DNA of 64,000 nucleotides, taken from Lysobacter soli. Its GTDB lineage: Bacteria; Pseudomonadota; Gammaproteobacteria; Xanthomonadales; Xanthomonadaceae. Of this stretch, positions 44,336 through 52,976 are shown one piece after another (within the stretch, counting starts at the first letter, position 1; each line of letters starts with the position of its first letter). Where the stretch lies: the NCBI RefSeq assembly GCF_003382285.1, contig NZ_QTJR01000017.1, positions 1 through 64,000 on the forward strand, read 5' to 3'. The notes beneath the pieces were generated by a model. That model saw only the letters and a list, made by a program, of their open reading frames with translations. It did no database searches and was not told the DNA's origin. The position numbers were made by a program, and so were the translations under genes.

Positions 44336-44794
44336 ATGCCCGAACCCATCGACTTCATGCGCGAGGCGCTCACGCTGGCGCGTGCGAACGTGGCCGAAGG
44401 CGGTCGGCCGTTCGGCGCGGTGCTGGTGCGCGATGGAAAGGTGCTCGCGCGCACGGCCAATCGCATCCATGCGACGAACGATCCCACCGCGCACGCCGAA
44501 CTACTGGCGATCCGCGAGGCGGCTCAGCGCTCGGGCTCCCCGCGGCTGGACGGCGCCATCGTCTACGCCAGCGGCCATCCGTGTCCGATGTGCCTGGCCG
44601 CGATGCACCTGTGCGGCGTGACGCGCGCGTACTACGCGTATTCGAACGAGGAAGGCGAGCCGTTCGGCCTGTCCACGGCGGCTGTGTATGCGCAGATGGC
44701 GTTGCCGCCCGGGCGGCAGACGCTCGCGGTCGAGCCGCTGCGGCCGGACGGTGAGGGCGGGCTGTACGAGGCGTGGAAGGCGATGCGCGGTTAG
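44336..44794 (+). CDS. Nucleoside/guanine deaminase (CMP/dCMP deaminase fold)
   Basis: A 152-residue zinc deaminase. The metal site is HAE (DPTAHAELLAI, His ligand and catalytic Glu) with PCPMC (two Cys ligands). The overall pattern and the YAYSNEEGEPFGLS segment resemble GuaD-type guanine deaminases and TadA relatives. No tRNA-specific features were seen, so a small purine or pyrimidine substrate is more likely. GGAG precedes the ATG. It overlaps the convergent GNAT gene by four bases. Confidence 0.85.
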   Translation: MPEPIDFMREALTLARANVAEGGRPFGAVLVRDGKVLARTANRIHATNDPTAHAELLAIREAAQRSGSPRLDGAIVYASGHPCPMCLAAMHLCGVTRAYYAYSNEEGEPFGLSTAAVYAQMALPPGRQTLAVEPLRPDGEGGLYEAWKAMRG

Positions 44795-45207
44795 CGCGTC
44801 GAAAGCCGCTTGCGCATGAAGATGCGCTCGTGCGTGTCCGGGTATCCGTCGAGCACCGCGAAGCGCTCGTAACCGTGGCGTCGATAGAACGCCTCGGCCT
44901 GCCAGTCGAACGTGTCCAGCCGCGCCGAATGCGCGCCGATTTCGATCGCGCGCCGCTCGCAGGCGTGCAGCAGCGCGGCGCCGTGGCCTTGCGATCGGAC
45001 GTCCTCGCGCAGCCACAACACGTGGATTTCGAGCCAGCCGAGCAGCACTTCGCCGACGATGCCGCCGATCAGCTCGCCATCGTCGTCCTTCGCCGCCAGA
45101 TGGATCGGCGTGCTTTCGATCTCGCCGACCGCCGCGCGGTTGAACGCCTGCAGGCCGACGCAGATGCGCTGCGTTTCCACCACGGTGGCATCGGCGATCG
45201 TGGACAC
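44791..45207 (-). CDS. GNAT-family N-acetyltransferase
   Basis: A 138-residue acetyltransferase domain. The acetyl-CoA loop motif A is VRSQGHGAALLHACE, and the C-terminal strand block AFYRRHGYERFAVL is typical of the family. The substrate cannot be inferred. It lies seven bases after the MFS gene on the same strand. Confidence 0.83.
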   Translation of the reverse strand: MSTIADATVVETQRICVGLQAFNRAAVGEIESTPIHLAAKDDDGELIGGIVGEVLLGWLEIHVLWLREDVRSQGHGAALLHACERRAIEIGAHSARLDTFDWQAEAFYRRHGYERFAVLDGYPDTHERIFMRKRLSTR

Positions 45208-45214
45208 GCGGATG

Positions 45215-46483
45215 TCAGTGCAGGTCGCGAAGGTCGAGCCGGCGCAGCTTCGGCGCGAGTTTCGCCGTGGCGCCGACCACTGCCAGCGTCATGCAGCCGC
45301 CGAAGATCAGCGACGGCACCAGGCCCATCAGCCGCGCGGCGACGCCCGACTCGAACGCGCCAAGCTCGTTCGACGAACCGATGAATATGCCGTTGATCGA
45401 CGACACGCGACCGCGCAGGTGGTCCGGCGTGGCGAGCTGGAGGATCGTCGAGCGCAGCACCACCGACACGCCATCGCACATGCCCGACAGCATCAGCATC
45501 AGCGCCGAGACCCACAGCTCACGCGACAACGCGAAGCCGATGATGCTCAGCCCGAAACCCGCCACCGCGATGAGCAGGATGCGTCCGGCATGGCGCTGCA
45601 ACGGGCGACGCGCGAGGTAGACGCCCATCAGCACCGCGCCGACCGCCGGCGCGGCGCGCAGCAGGCCCAGCGCTTCGGGCCCGTAGTGCAGGATTTCGCT
45701 GATGAACGCCGGCAGCAGCGCGACCGCGCCGCCGAACAGCACCGAGAACATGTCCAGCGCCTGCGCGCCCAGCACGACCTGCGTCCTGAAGACGAAGTTC
45801 AGGCCCTCGCCGATGCTCTTGAAGATCGGCGCGCGTTCGGCCGGAAGCGGCGGTTCGGTCACGCGGATCGTGATGACGGCGATCGACGCCGCCGCCGCGA
45901 ACGCCGCCGCGACCAGGTACGCCGCGCTCTTTCCGCCCCATGCGACCAGCAGGCCGCCCGCCGCGGGACCGAGCACCAGGCCCGACTGCATCACCACGCT
46001 GCTCACGCCCGCGCCGCGCACGAATTGCTCGCGCTTGAGCACGCGCGCGAACAGCGACATGTACACCGGTGCCAGGAACGCGCGCACCACACCGTTCACC
46101 GCGATCGCCGCGTAGATGGTCAGCGTGCCGAACGACGACGTGCCCGCCGGCAGCACGCCGGACGCGACGCCGGCAAGCGTCAGCGTCGTCAGCAGCAAGC
46201 CGAGGCACGCCGCCATGCCGAGCTTGCGGCGGGGCAGGTGATCCACCGCGTAGCCGGCGAACAACGCGAAGCAGAAGTAGGGAATGACTTCGGCCAGGCC
46301 GATCAGGCCGAGCGCGAACGCGTCGCGCGTGAGTTCGTAGACGTGCCAGCCGACGGTCACCGCAACGATCTGGTACGACAGCATCGCCAGCAGGCGGTAC
46401 GTCATCAGGCCGGTGAAGCCGCGGTTCCTCAGCAGGTCGCCGATCCCCGGAACGGGGGCGTCGGCGGGTGCGGCTTCGCTCAC
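45215..46483 (-). CDS. Major facilitator superfamily transporter (EntS-like exporter group)
   Basis: A 422-residue integral membrane protein with about 12 hydrophobic segments in two halves. The loop DHLPRRKLG after the second helix is the MFS signature. The N-terminal RNRGFTGLMTYRLLAMLSYQIVAVTVGWHVYELT arrangement resembles the enterobactin-exporter/MFS_3 group. It lies between sufE upstream and the GNAT gene downstream, all leftward. Substrate unknown. Confidence 0.87.
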   Translation of the reverse strand: MSEAAPADAPVPGIGDLLRNRGFTGLMTYRLLAMLSYQIVAVTVGWHVYELTRDAFALGLIGLAEVIPYFCFALFAGYAVDHLPRRKLGMAACLGLLLTTLTLAGVASGVLPAGTSSFGTLTIYAAIAVNGVVRAFLAPVYMSLFARVLKREQFVRGAGVSSVVMQSGLVLGPAAGGLLVAWGGKSAAYLVAAAFAAAASIAVITIRVTEPPLPAERAPIFKSIGEGLNFVFRTQVVLGAQALDMFSVLFGGAVALLPAFISEILHYGPEALGLLRAAPAVGAVLMGVYLARRPLQRHAGRILLIAVAGFGLSIIGFALSRELWVSALMLMLSGMCDGVSVVLRSTILQLATPDHLRGRVSSINGIFIGSSNELGAFESGVAARLMGLVPSLIFGGCMTLAVVGATAKLAPKLRRLDLRDLH

Positions 46484-46493
46484 CGGCGCGGGC

Positions 46494-46946
46494 TCACAGC
46501 GCCTGCCGGGCGCGTTCGCGGATGAAGCCGAGCAGCGCGGCCAGTCCGTTGCTGCGCGTCGGCGACAGGTGCTTCGCCAGGCCGATCTCCGCGATGTAGT
46601 CGGCGTTGGTGTCGACGATTTCCTTCGCGCTGCGCCCCGAGTAGACGCGCAGGGCGAGGTAGATCAGCCCCGAGACGATGGCCGAGTCGCTGATCGCGTG
46701 GAAGTCGAGGCGGTCCGCATCGCCCTCGGCGACGATCCACACCATCGACTGGCAACCGTGCAGGCGGTGTTCTTCGGTCTTCCACTCCGGCGGCAGGTCC
46801 GGCAGCTTGCGGCCGAGGTCGATCAGGTACTGGTAACGTTCCGACCAGTCGCCGAAGAAGGCGAACTCATCGCGGATCGCCTGCTGCGCGTCGCGCGCGC
46901 TGGCTTCGAGCGGGAAGGGGCTGGTGGGGGCAGCGATGGCGTTCAT
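46494..46946 (-). CDS. sufE: SufE-family sulfur-transfer protein
   Basis: A 150-residue protein that accepts persulfide sulfur from a cysteine desulfurase through C65 (RLHGCQSMVW) and passes it to the Fe-S scaffold. The DFHAISDSAIVSGLIYLALRVYSG block and the C-terminal SPTRSNGL are family-specific. No suf operon is next to it in this window. Confidence 0.95.
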   Translation of the reverse strand: MNAIAAPTSPFPLEASARDAQQAIRDEFAFFGDWSERYQYLIDLGRKLPDLPPEWKTEEHRLHGCQSMVWIVAEGDADRLDFHAISDSAIVSGLIYLALRVYSGRSAKEIVDTNADYIAEIGLAKHLSPTRSNGLAALLGFIRERARQAL

Positions 46947-47026
46947 TGCAGTGGGATTTTACGCGGCGTGCGGCAAGGCACGGTGAGTCGGTCGCCACCC
47001 CGGCGGGCCGGGATGACGACGGTGGA

Positions 47027-48394
47027 TCAGGCGCGCTTCCAGCGCACGCCTTGCGGCGTGTCTTCGAGCAGGATGCCTTCGCCGGCGAGCTGGTCGCGGA
47101 TCGCGTCGGCACGGGCGAAATCGCGCGCCTTCTTCGCGGCGAGGCGTTCGTCGATCAGCGCCTGGATGCGCGCATCGTCGCCTTCCTCTGTGCCGCGTGC
47201 GAACCACGCCGCCGGATCCTGCTGGAGCAGGCCGAGCGCGAGGCCTGCACCGAGCAGTTCGGACTTCAGGCGCGCCTTCTCGTCGGCCGACACGGCCTTG
47301 CGCGCATCGCCGGCGATGCGGGCGATCTCCGCCATCACCTGCGGGGTGTTGAGATCGTCGTCGAGCGCGGCTTCGACCATCAACGGGATGGCGGGCTCGG
47401 CGTCGACGTCGGCCAGGTCGCGCAGGGTGCCGTACAGCCGGTCCAGCGTGCGCACACTTTGCTCGATCAGGCCGTCCGACCACTCCAGCGGCTGGCGGTA
47501 ATGCGCCGACAGAAGCGAGAAGCGCAGCGCCTCAGCGGGGTACTGCTTGACCAGATCGTGCACGCGCTGGATGTTGCCGACCGACTTGGCCATCTTGGCG
47601 CCGCCGAAATTCAGCATGCCGTTGTGCAGCCAGTAGCGGGCGAAGATCTTGCCGCCGTGGGCGCACTCGCTCTGCGCGATCTCGTTCTCGTGGTGCGGGA
47701 ACTGCAGGTCGACGCCGCCGGCGTGGATGTCGATGGTTTCGCCCAGGTGCGCGGCGGCCATCGCCGAGCATTCGATGTGCCAGCCCGGACGGCCGCGACC
47801 CCAGGGCGATTCCCAGCCGGGGAGGTCGTCGGTCGAAGGCTTCCACAGCACGAAATCGCCCGCGTCGCGCTTGTACGGCGCCACGTCGATGCGCGCGCCG
47901 GCGAGCAGTTCCTCCGGATCGCGGCGCGACAGCTTGCCGTAGCCGGCGAAGGTGCCGACCGCGAACAGCACATGGCCGTCGGCCTCGTAGGCGTGGCCGG
48001 CGTCGATCAGGCGCTGGATCATCTCGATGATCTGCGGCACGTGGGCCGTCGCCTCGGGCTGGATGTTCTGCGGCTTCACGCCCAGCGCGGCCATGTCGTC
48101 CAGGTACGCGGCGGTGAAGCGGGCGGTGATCTCGCCGATCGGCACGCCGCGTTCGCGGGCGGCGTTGTTGATCTTGTCGTCGATGTCGGTGATGTTGCGG
48201 GCGTAGTCGAGGCCGCCGTAGCGGCGGCGCAGGACGTCGGCCAGCACGCCGAACACCACCGGCCCGCGGGCATTGCCGATGTGGACGAAGTTGTAGACCG
48301 TCGGCCCGCACAGGTACATCGTCGGGCGGTCGGAATTCAGGGGCGCGAACGGCTCGACCCGTCGCGTCAGGCTGTTGAAAAGGTGCAGGCTCAT
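47027..48394 (-). CDS. cysS: Cysteinyl-tRNA synthetase
   Basis: A 455-residue class I synthetase. [19 protein letters not shown] carries the first zinc Cys and the HIGH box. Further zinc ligands are in IECSAMAAA and HHENE. The KMSKS loop reads KMAKS ([11 protein letters not shown]). The DALR-type helical domain follows. The start at 48394 gives the expected [11 protein letters not shown] terminus; upstream in-frame sequence is not homologous. Confidence 0.96.
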   Translation of the reverse strand: MSLHLFNSLTRRVEPFAPLNSDRPTMYLCGPTVYNFVHIGNARGPVVFGVLADVLRRRYGGLDYARNITDIDDKINNAARERGVPIGEITARFTAAYLDDMAALGVKPQNIQPEATAHVPQIIEMIQRLIDAGHAYEADGHVLFAVGTFAGYGKLSRRDPEELLAGARIDVAPYKRDAGDFVLWKPSTDDLPGWESPWGRGRPGWHIECSAMAAAHLGETIDIHAGGVDLQFPHHENEIAQSECAHGGKIFARYWLHNGMLNFGGAKMAKSVGNIQRVHDLVKQYPAEALRFSLLSAHYRQPLEWSDGLIEQSVRTLDRLYGTLRDLADVDAEPAIPLMVEAALDDDLNTPQVMAEIARIAGDARKAVSADEKARLKSELLGAGLALGLLQQDPAAWFARGTEEGDDARIQALIDERLAAKKARDFARADAIRDQLAGEGILLEDTPQGVRWKRA

Positions 48395-48553
48395 GGGGTT
48401 ACCGCCGGAAGTGCCGGCCATTCTAGCGGCAGCACCGGGCGCCGCGTCCCGACCCCTCCGGCCGCCGCATGCCGGCAAGCTAAAGGCGAGGTTCAGACCT
48501 ACGGCGCCGTATCCGCTTACACTTTCTGAACATTTCCCTACCTTGCGAGCGTG

Positions 48554-49051
48554 ATGGCCCGTCCAGTTCCGTCCCTGCCGGCGAAAGCAGCCCCGATGTC
48601 CGGGCGCGTCGCCGCGATGGCCGTGGCGGTCCTCTGGGCCGCGGCGGCACAGGCGCAACAGCAGGCTCCGACGCAGACCACGGTCATCCAGGCGGAGAAC
48701 GTCCGCTTCGACTACGCGCAGGTGCTGCGCGTGACGCCGGTGTACCAGACGCTGAAGGCCAGCTCGGTCGAGGAGCAGTGCGAGGAGGCCAAGGGCGATT
48801 CCAAGCTGTCGCGTGCCCTGGGCGCGGTAAAGGAAGCGCTGGGTCGCGAGGAGAAGCAGGACAAGCCCGCCGCCACGCCCGACTGCAAGCCGGTCACCGT
48901 CGAACGCGAGTTCCGCCGTCCCATCGCCTACGACGTGGACTACACCTACAAGGGCGCCAAGTACCGCTCGCGCCTGGCGGACGATCCGGGCAACCGGCTG
49001 CGGATCCGGGTTTCCGTGACGCCGGTCGTGCAGCCGCCGCGGAGTCGATAG
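48554..49051 (+). CDS. Secreted protein of unknown function
   Basis: A 165-residue protein, or 151 from ATG 48596, where a signal peptide [15 protein letters not shown] begins directly. The mature part has [16 protein letters not shown], then two Cys (EEQCEEA and PDCKPV) that could form a disulfide. It ends in [24 protein letters not shown] and [10 protein letters not shown]. This arrangement occurs in small periplasmic proteins of xanthomonads that often carry a glycine-zipper segment, which is missing here. I do not recognise a function. It diverges from cysS. Confidence 0.72.
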   Translation: MARPVPSLPAKAAPMSGRVAAMAVAVLWAAAAQAQQQAPTQTTVIQAENVRFDYAQVLRVTPVYQTLKASSVEEQCEEAKGDSKLSRALGAVKEALGREEKQDKPAATPDCKPVTVEREFRRPIAYDVDYTYKGAKYRSRLADDPGNRLRIRVSVTPVVQPPRSR

Positions 49052-49091
49052 ATCCGGCCCGGGCGCGAAGCGCGCGGCTTTGCCGGATCAT

Positions 49092-49115
49092 CGTCCCCGC
49101 GCAGGCGGGGACCCA
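49092..49115 (+). repeat. REP-like palindromic element
   Basis: CGTCCCCGC-GCAG-GCGGGGACCCA, fifth copy of the REP-like family, directly upstream of the arginine leader ORF. Confidence 0.7.
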
Positions 49116-49181
49116 TTCGTTGCACGTTGGGTCACAAATCGGTTGCGCCCGCCCCGGTCGCGTGCGAGCATTCGCCCCCTC

Positions 49182-49286
49182 ATGAACGCCCTTTACGCCG
49201 ACGCCGACGTGCTCACCTCCGCCTGGATGGCGGCGGGGATGACCTCGCGCGCGCGCCGACCGTACACCCGCCAATCCGCTGGGTAG
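49182..49286 (+). CDS. Putative arginine leader peptide
   Basis: A 34-codon ORF starting with ATG, with Arg at codons 23, 25, 26 and 30 (SRARRPYTRQSAG, stop). Its last codons (GCTGGG, 49278-49283) can pair with CCCAGC (49333-49338), the 5' arm of the terminator just ahead of argF'. This is the geometry of a classical attenuator. The ribosome site is weak, which is the main doubt. A second frame (TTG 49127 to stop 49321) has five consecutive Arg codons at 49196-49210 and is an alternative leader, but it has no good start either. Confidence 0.4.
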   Translation: MNALYADADVLTSAWMAAGMTSRARRPYTRQSAG

Positions 49287-49330
49287 ACGGTCGCACGCGC
49301 CATTCGCAACAGGCGAAGTGACACACGAAA

Positions 49331-49357
49331 AGCCCAGCCTACGCGCTGGGCTTTTTT
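49331..49357 (+). terminator. Intrinsic terminator/attenuator ahead of argF'
   Basis: AGCCCAGC (49331-49338), loop CTACGC, GCTGGGCT (49345-49352), then a T-run ending at 49357. It lies 54 bases before the argF' start codon and 45 bases after the putative leader peptide stop, so it would terminate transcripts before the operon. GCTGGG also occurs at 49278-49283 and could compete for the 5' arm. Confidence 0.85.
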
Positions 49358-49410
49358 GCTTTTCGGCCCAGCGAACCTCCTTCGAGATCTTCTTCACGGG
49401 AACGCAGTCG

Positions 49411-50421
49411 ATGACCCCCAAGCACTTCCTCAACACCCAGGACTGGTCGCGCGACGGCCTCGACGCACTGCTCGCGCAGGCGGCGGAGTTCAAGCGCAGC
49501 AAGCTGGGCGACCAGCTGAAGGGCAAGTCGATCGCCCTGGTGTTCTTCAATCCGTCGATGCGCACGCGCACCAGCTTCGAACTGGGCGCCTTCCAGCTCG
49601 GCGGCCATGCCGTGGTGCTGCAGCCGGGCAAGGACGCGTGGCCGATCGAGTTCAACCTCGGCACCGTCATGGACGGCGACACCGAGGAGCACATCGCCGA
49701 AGTCGCGCGGGTGCTGGGCCGTTACGTCGACCTGATCGGCGTGCGCGCGTTCCCGAAGTTCGTCGACTGGCAGTACGACCGGCAGGACATCGTGCTCAAC
49801 AGCTTCGCGAAGTACTCGCCGGTGCCGGTGATCAACATGGAGACGATCACGCATCCGTGCCAGGAGCTTGCGCACATCCTCGCGCTGCAGGAGCACTTCG
49901 GCACCGCCGACCTGCGCGGCAGGAAGTACGTGCTCACCTGGACCTACCACCCCAAGCCGCTCAACACCGCGGTGGCGAACTCCGCGCTGACGATCGCCAC
50001 GCGCATGGGCATGGACGTCACGCTGCTGTGCCCGACGCCGCAGTACGTGCTCGATGAGCGCTATATCGGCTGGGCCGAACAGAACGTCGCCGAAAGCGGC
50101 GGTTCGTTCCGCATCAGCCACGACATCGAAAGCGCCTACCGCGGCGCGGACGTCGTCTACGCCAAGAGCTGGGGCGCGCTGCCGTTCTTCGGCAACTGGG
50201 AACCGGAGAAGCCCATCCGCGACCAGTACAAGCACTTCATCGTCGACGAGCAGAAGATGGCGCTGACCAACAACGGCGTCTTCAGCCACTGCCTGCCGCT
50301 GCGCCGCAACGTGAAGGCCACCGACGCGGTGATGGATTCGCTGCAGTGCATCGCCATCGACGAAGCCGAAAACCGCCTGCACGTGCAGAAGGCCATCATG
50401 GCCGCGCTCGCCCGCAACTGA
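49411..50421 (+). CDS. argF': N-acetylornithine carbamoyltransferase
   Basis: A 336-residue transcarbamylase of the xanthomonad type, which carbamoylates N-acetylornithine and not ornithine. The carbamoyl-phosphate site is FFNPSMRTRTSFE. The acetylornithine-specific features are DAWPIEFNLG (the Trp), ETITHPCQELAH in place of the usual LHPxQ motif, and a Lys-containing loop near the C terminus. First gene of the operon, probably attenuated by the leader upstream. Confidence 0.95.
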   Translation: MTPKHFLNTQDWSRDGLDALLAQAAEFKRSKLGDQLKGKSIALVFFNPSMRTRTSFELGAFQLGGHAVVLQPGKDAWPIEFNLGTVMDGDTEEHIAEVARVLGRYVDLIGVRAFPKFVDWQYDRQDIVLNSFAKYSPVPVINMETITHPCQELAHILALQEHFGTADLRGRKYVLTWTYHPKPLNTAVANSALTIATRMGMDVTLLCPTPQYVLDERYIGWAEQNVAESGGSFRISHDIESAYRGADVVYAKSWGALPFFGNWEPEKPIRDQYKHFIVDEQKMALTNNGVFSHCLPLRRNVKATDAVMDSLQCIAIDEAENRLHVQKAIMAALARN

Positions 50422-50448
50422 TTCGAAGAACCCCACAGAGATCCCCAC

Positions 50449-51645
50449 ATGAGCAAAGACATCGTCCTCGCCTTCTCCGGCGGCCTCGACACCAGCTTCT
50501 GCGTTCCGTACCTGAAGGAGCGCGGCTGGAACGTGCACACCGTGTTCGCCGACACCGGCGGCGTGGATGCGGAGGAACGCGCCTTCATCGAACAGCGCGC
50601 CGCCGAACTGGGCGTCGCCTCGCACGTCACCGTCGATGGTGGTCCGGCCATCTGGGAAGGCTTCGTCAAGCCGTTCGTGTGGGCGGGCGAGGGCTACCAG
50701 TCGCAGTACCCGCTGCTGGTGTCGGATCGCTATCTCATCGTCGATGCCGCGCTGAAGCGTTGCGACGAGCTGGGCACGAAGGCCATCGCGCACGGTTGCA
50801 CCGGCATGGGCAACGACCAGGTGCGTTTCGACCTGGCGGTGAAGGCGCTGGGCGATTACGAGATCGTGGCGCCGATCCGCGAGATCCAGAAGGAGCACAC
50901 CGAGGTCCGCGCCTACGAGCAGAAGTACCTGGAAGACCGCGGCTTCGGCGTGCGCGCCAAGCAGAAGGCGTACACCATCAACGAAAACCTGCTGGGCTTG
51001 ACGATGTCCGGCGGCGAGATCGACCGCTGGCAGGCACCGGGCGAAGGTGCCGTAGGTTGGTGCAAGCCGCGCAGCGAATGGCCGGCGCAGGCGCTGCGCG
51101 TGAAGATCGGCTTCGTCAATGGCGAAGCGGTGACGCTCGACGGCGAGAAGATCGAAGGCCACACGATGCTGGCCAGGCTCAACGGCCTGTTCGCGCAGTA
51201 CGGCGTGGGCCGCGGCCTCTACACCGGCGACACGACGATCGGCCTGAAGGGCCGCATCATCTTCGAAGCACCGGGCCTGACCGCGCTGCTCGCCGCGCAT
51301 CGCGCGCTGGAGGAAGCCGTGCTGAGCAAGCAGCAGAACCGCTTCAAGCCCGAGGTCGCGCGCAAGTGGGTGGAGCTGGTGTACGAAGGCTTCTTCCACG
51401 ACCCGCTGAAGACCGACCTCGAAGTGTTCCTGCAGTCGAGCCAGTCCACCGTGAACGGCGAAGTCACGCTGGAAACCAACGGCGGCACCGTGACGGCGGT
51501 GGCCATCGAGTCGAAGCACATCCTCAACGCCAAGGGCGCGACCTACGCGCAGGCGGCCGACTGGGGCGTGGCCGAGGCCGAAGGTTTCATCAAGCTGTTC
51601 GGCATGAGCAGCACGCTGTGGGCCGAGGTCAACCGGAAGGGCTGA
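50449..51645 (+). CDS. argG: Argininosuccinate synthase
   Basis: A 398-residue enzyme that joins citrulline and aspartate with ATP. The PP-loop is [10 protein letters not shown] (residues 8-17). Citrulline/aspartate binding segments include [14 protein letters not shown]. It lies 27 bases after argF'. In this pathway the direct product of argF' is N-acetylcitrulline, which must be deacetylated by the argE-type enzyme encoded next before ArgG can act. Confidence 0.95.
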   Translation: MSKDIVLAFSGGLDTSFCVPYLKERGWNVHTVFADTGGVDAEERAFIEQRAAELGVASHVTVDGGPAIWEGFVKPFVWAGEGYQSQYPLLVSDRYLIVDAALKRCDELGTKAIAHGCTGMGNDQVRFDLAVKALGDYEIVAPIREIQKEHTEVRAYEQKYLEDRGFGVRAKQKAYTINENLLGLTMSGGEIDRWQAPGEGAVGWCKPRSEWPAQALRVKIGFVNGEAVTLDGEKIEGHTMLARLNGLFAQYGVGRGLYTGDTTIGLKGRIIFEAPGLTALLAAHRALEEAVLSKQQNRFKPEVARKWVELVYEGFFHDPLKTDLEVFLQSSQSTVNGEVTLETNGGTVTAVAIESKHILNAKGATYAQAADWGVAEAEGFIKLFGMSSTLWAEVNRKG

Positions 51646-51727
51646 GAAGCGAGCAACTGCAGAAGTGAGAAGTGAGCGAAGCGATGCTCACTCCTCACTA
51701 CTCTCCACTCACTCCGGCGTAAACGAC

Positions 51728-52816
51728 ATGCTCGACCAGACCCTCCAACATCTCGAAGCGCTGGTGTCATTCGATACCCGCAATCCGCCGCGCGACATCG
51801 GCACCGGCGGCATCTTCGACTACCTGCGCGAGAAGCTGCACAGCTTCCGCATCGACGTGATCGACCACGGCGACGGTGCCGTGTCGATGCTCGCCGTGCG
51901 TGGCAATCCGACGCGCCTGTTCAACGTGCACCTGGACACCGTGCCGTCGTCGGAAGCGTGGAGCGCCGATCCGCACGTGTTGCGCGTTACCGGCGATCGC
52001 GCGATTGGCCTGGGCGCATGCGACATCAAAGGCGCGGCCGCGGGACTGGTCACCGCCGCGTCGCGCACGACCGGCGATGCCGCGTTCCTGTTCTCCACCG
52101 ACGAGGAGGCCAACGATGCGCGCTGCATCGCGGCGTTCCTCGCCAGCGGCCATTCGTTCCAGGACGTCATCGTCGCCGAGCCGACGAAGTGCGAGGCCGT
52201 GCTCGCGCATCGCGGCATCAGCTCGGTGCTGATGCGCTTTCGCGGTGTCGCCGGCCATGCGTCGGGCGCGAACGCGATGCAGGCCAGTGCGCTGCACCAG
52301 GCGATCCGCTGGGGCGGGCATGCGCTGGATTTCGTCGAGAGCCAGGCGCACCAGCGTTTCGGCGGCCTGACGGGCCTGCGCTTCAACATCGGCCGAGTGG
52401 AAGGCGGGATCAAGGCGAACATGATCGCGCCGAGCGCCGAGCTGCGCTTCGGTTTCCGTCCGCTGCCGTCGATGTCGATCGACGCGCTGCACGAACGCTT
52501 CGGCACGCTGGTCGAAGCCGGCGCCGTGGAGCGCTACGAGGAAACCTTCCGCGGTCCGTCGCTGCCGTCGGGCGATGTCGCCGATGCGGAGAACCGCCGC
52601 CTGGAAGCGCGCGACCTCGCCGACGCGCTCGGCCTGCCGATCGGCAACGCGGTGGACTTCTGGACCGAAGCCTCGCTGTTCTCCGCCGCCGGACTCACCG
52701 CGATCGTCTACGGTCCCGGCGACATCGCGCAGGCGCACACCGCCGACGAATGGGTCGCGCTGGAGCAGTTGCAGCGCTACACCGAATCGGTAACCCGCAT
52801 CCTCGAAACTGCATGA
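51728..52816 (+). CDS. argE': N-acetylcitrulline/N-acetylornithine deacetylase (M20 family)
   Basis: A 362-residue zinc deacetylase. Metal and catalytic residues are seen in NVHLDTVP (His, Asp), GACDIKGAAAG (Asp), STDEEANDA (Glu pair) and AEPTKCEAVLAHRG. The dimerisation domain has GVAGHAS, and the C-terminal His is in IAQAHTADEW. In xanthomonads this gene removes the acetyl group from N-acetylcitrulline, matching its place after argF' and argG. Confidence 0.92.
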   Translation: MLDQTLQHLEALVSFDTRNPPRDIGTGGIFDYLREKLHSFRIDVIDHGDGAVSMLAVRGNPTRLFNVHLDTVPSSEAWSADPHVLRVTGDRAIGLGACDIKGAAAGLVTAASRTTGDAAFLFSTDEEANDARCIAAFLASGHSFQDVIVAEPTKCEAVLAHRGISSVLMRFRGVAGHASGANAMQASALHQAIRWGGHALDFVESQAHQRFGGLTGLRFNIGRVEGGIKANMIAPSAELRFGFRPLPSMSIDALHERFGTLVEAGAVERYEETFRGPSLPSGDVADAENRRLEARDLADALGLPIGNAVDFWTEASLFSAAGLTAIVYGPGDIAQAHTADEWVALEQLQRYTESVTRILETA

Positions 52817-52843
52817 CGACGTCCTGAGCCCCCTTTTTTTTGA

Positions 52844-52863
52844 GCCCCCTGAGTCAAGGGGGC
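52844..52863 (+). repeat. Hairpin with preceding T-run
   Basis: GCCCCCT, loop GAGTCA, AGGGGGC, with eight T before it and a direct repeat of TGAGCCCCC on both sides of the T-run (52825 and 52841). The T-run is on the wrong side for a plus-strand terminator. It lies between argE' and the argA/B fusion. Confidence 0.4.
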
Positions 52864-52976
52864 GGCCTCGCCGTGAAGCGGCGGGGCGGGGATGTGGCAC
52901 TAGACCCTGAGGGTGTCGCGACGCGACGCCTGTCGGCCCGAAGACATTGCAAGAACAACACCTGATCCGCTCAAAG

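Larger units (their letters stand above)
49052..49410. other. Leader region of the arginine operon
   Basis: A 359-base gap containing a REP-like element (49092-49115), a 34-codon ORF with clustered Arg codons (49182-49286), and an intrinsic terminator (49331-49357), all ahead of argF'. The three parts are listed separately. The layout fits transcription attenuation. Confidence 0.6.

Noticed and set aside
52834-52863. T-run and hairpin after argE' as a terminator
   Set aside because: The T-run precedes the hairpin on the plus strand; on the minus strand there is no gene to terminate.
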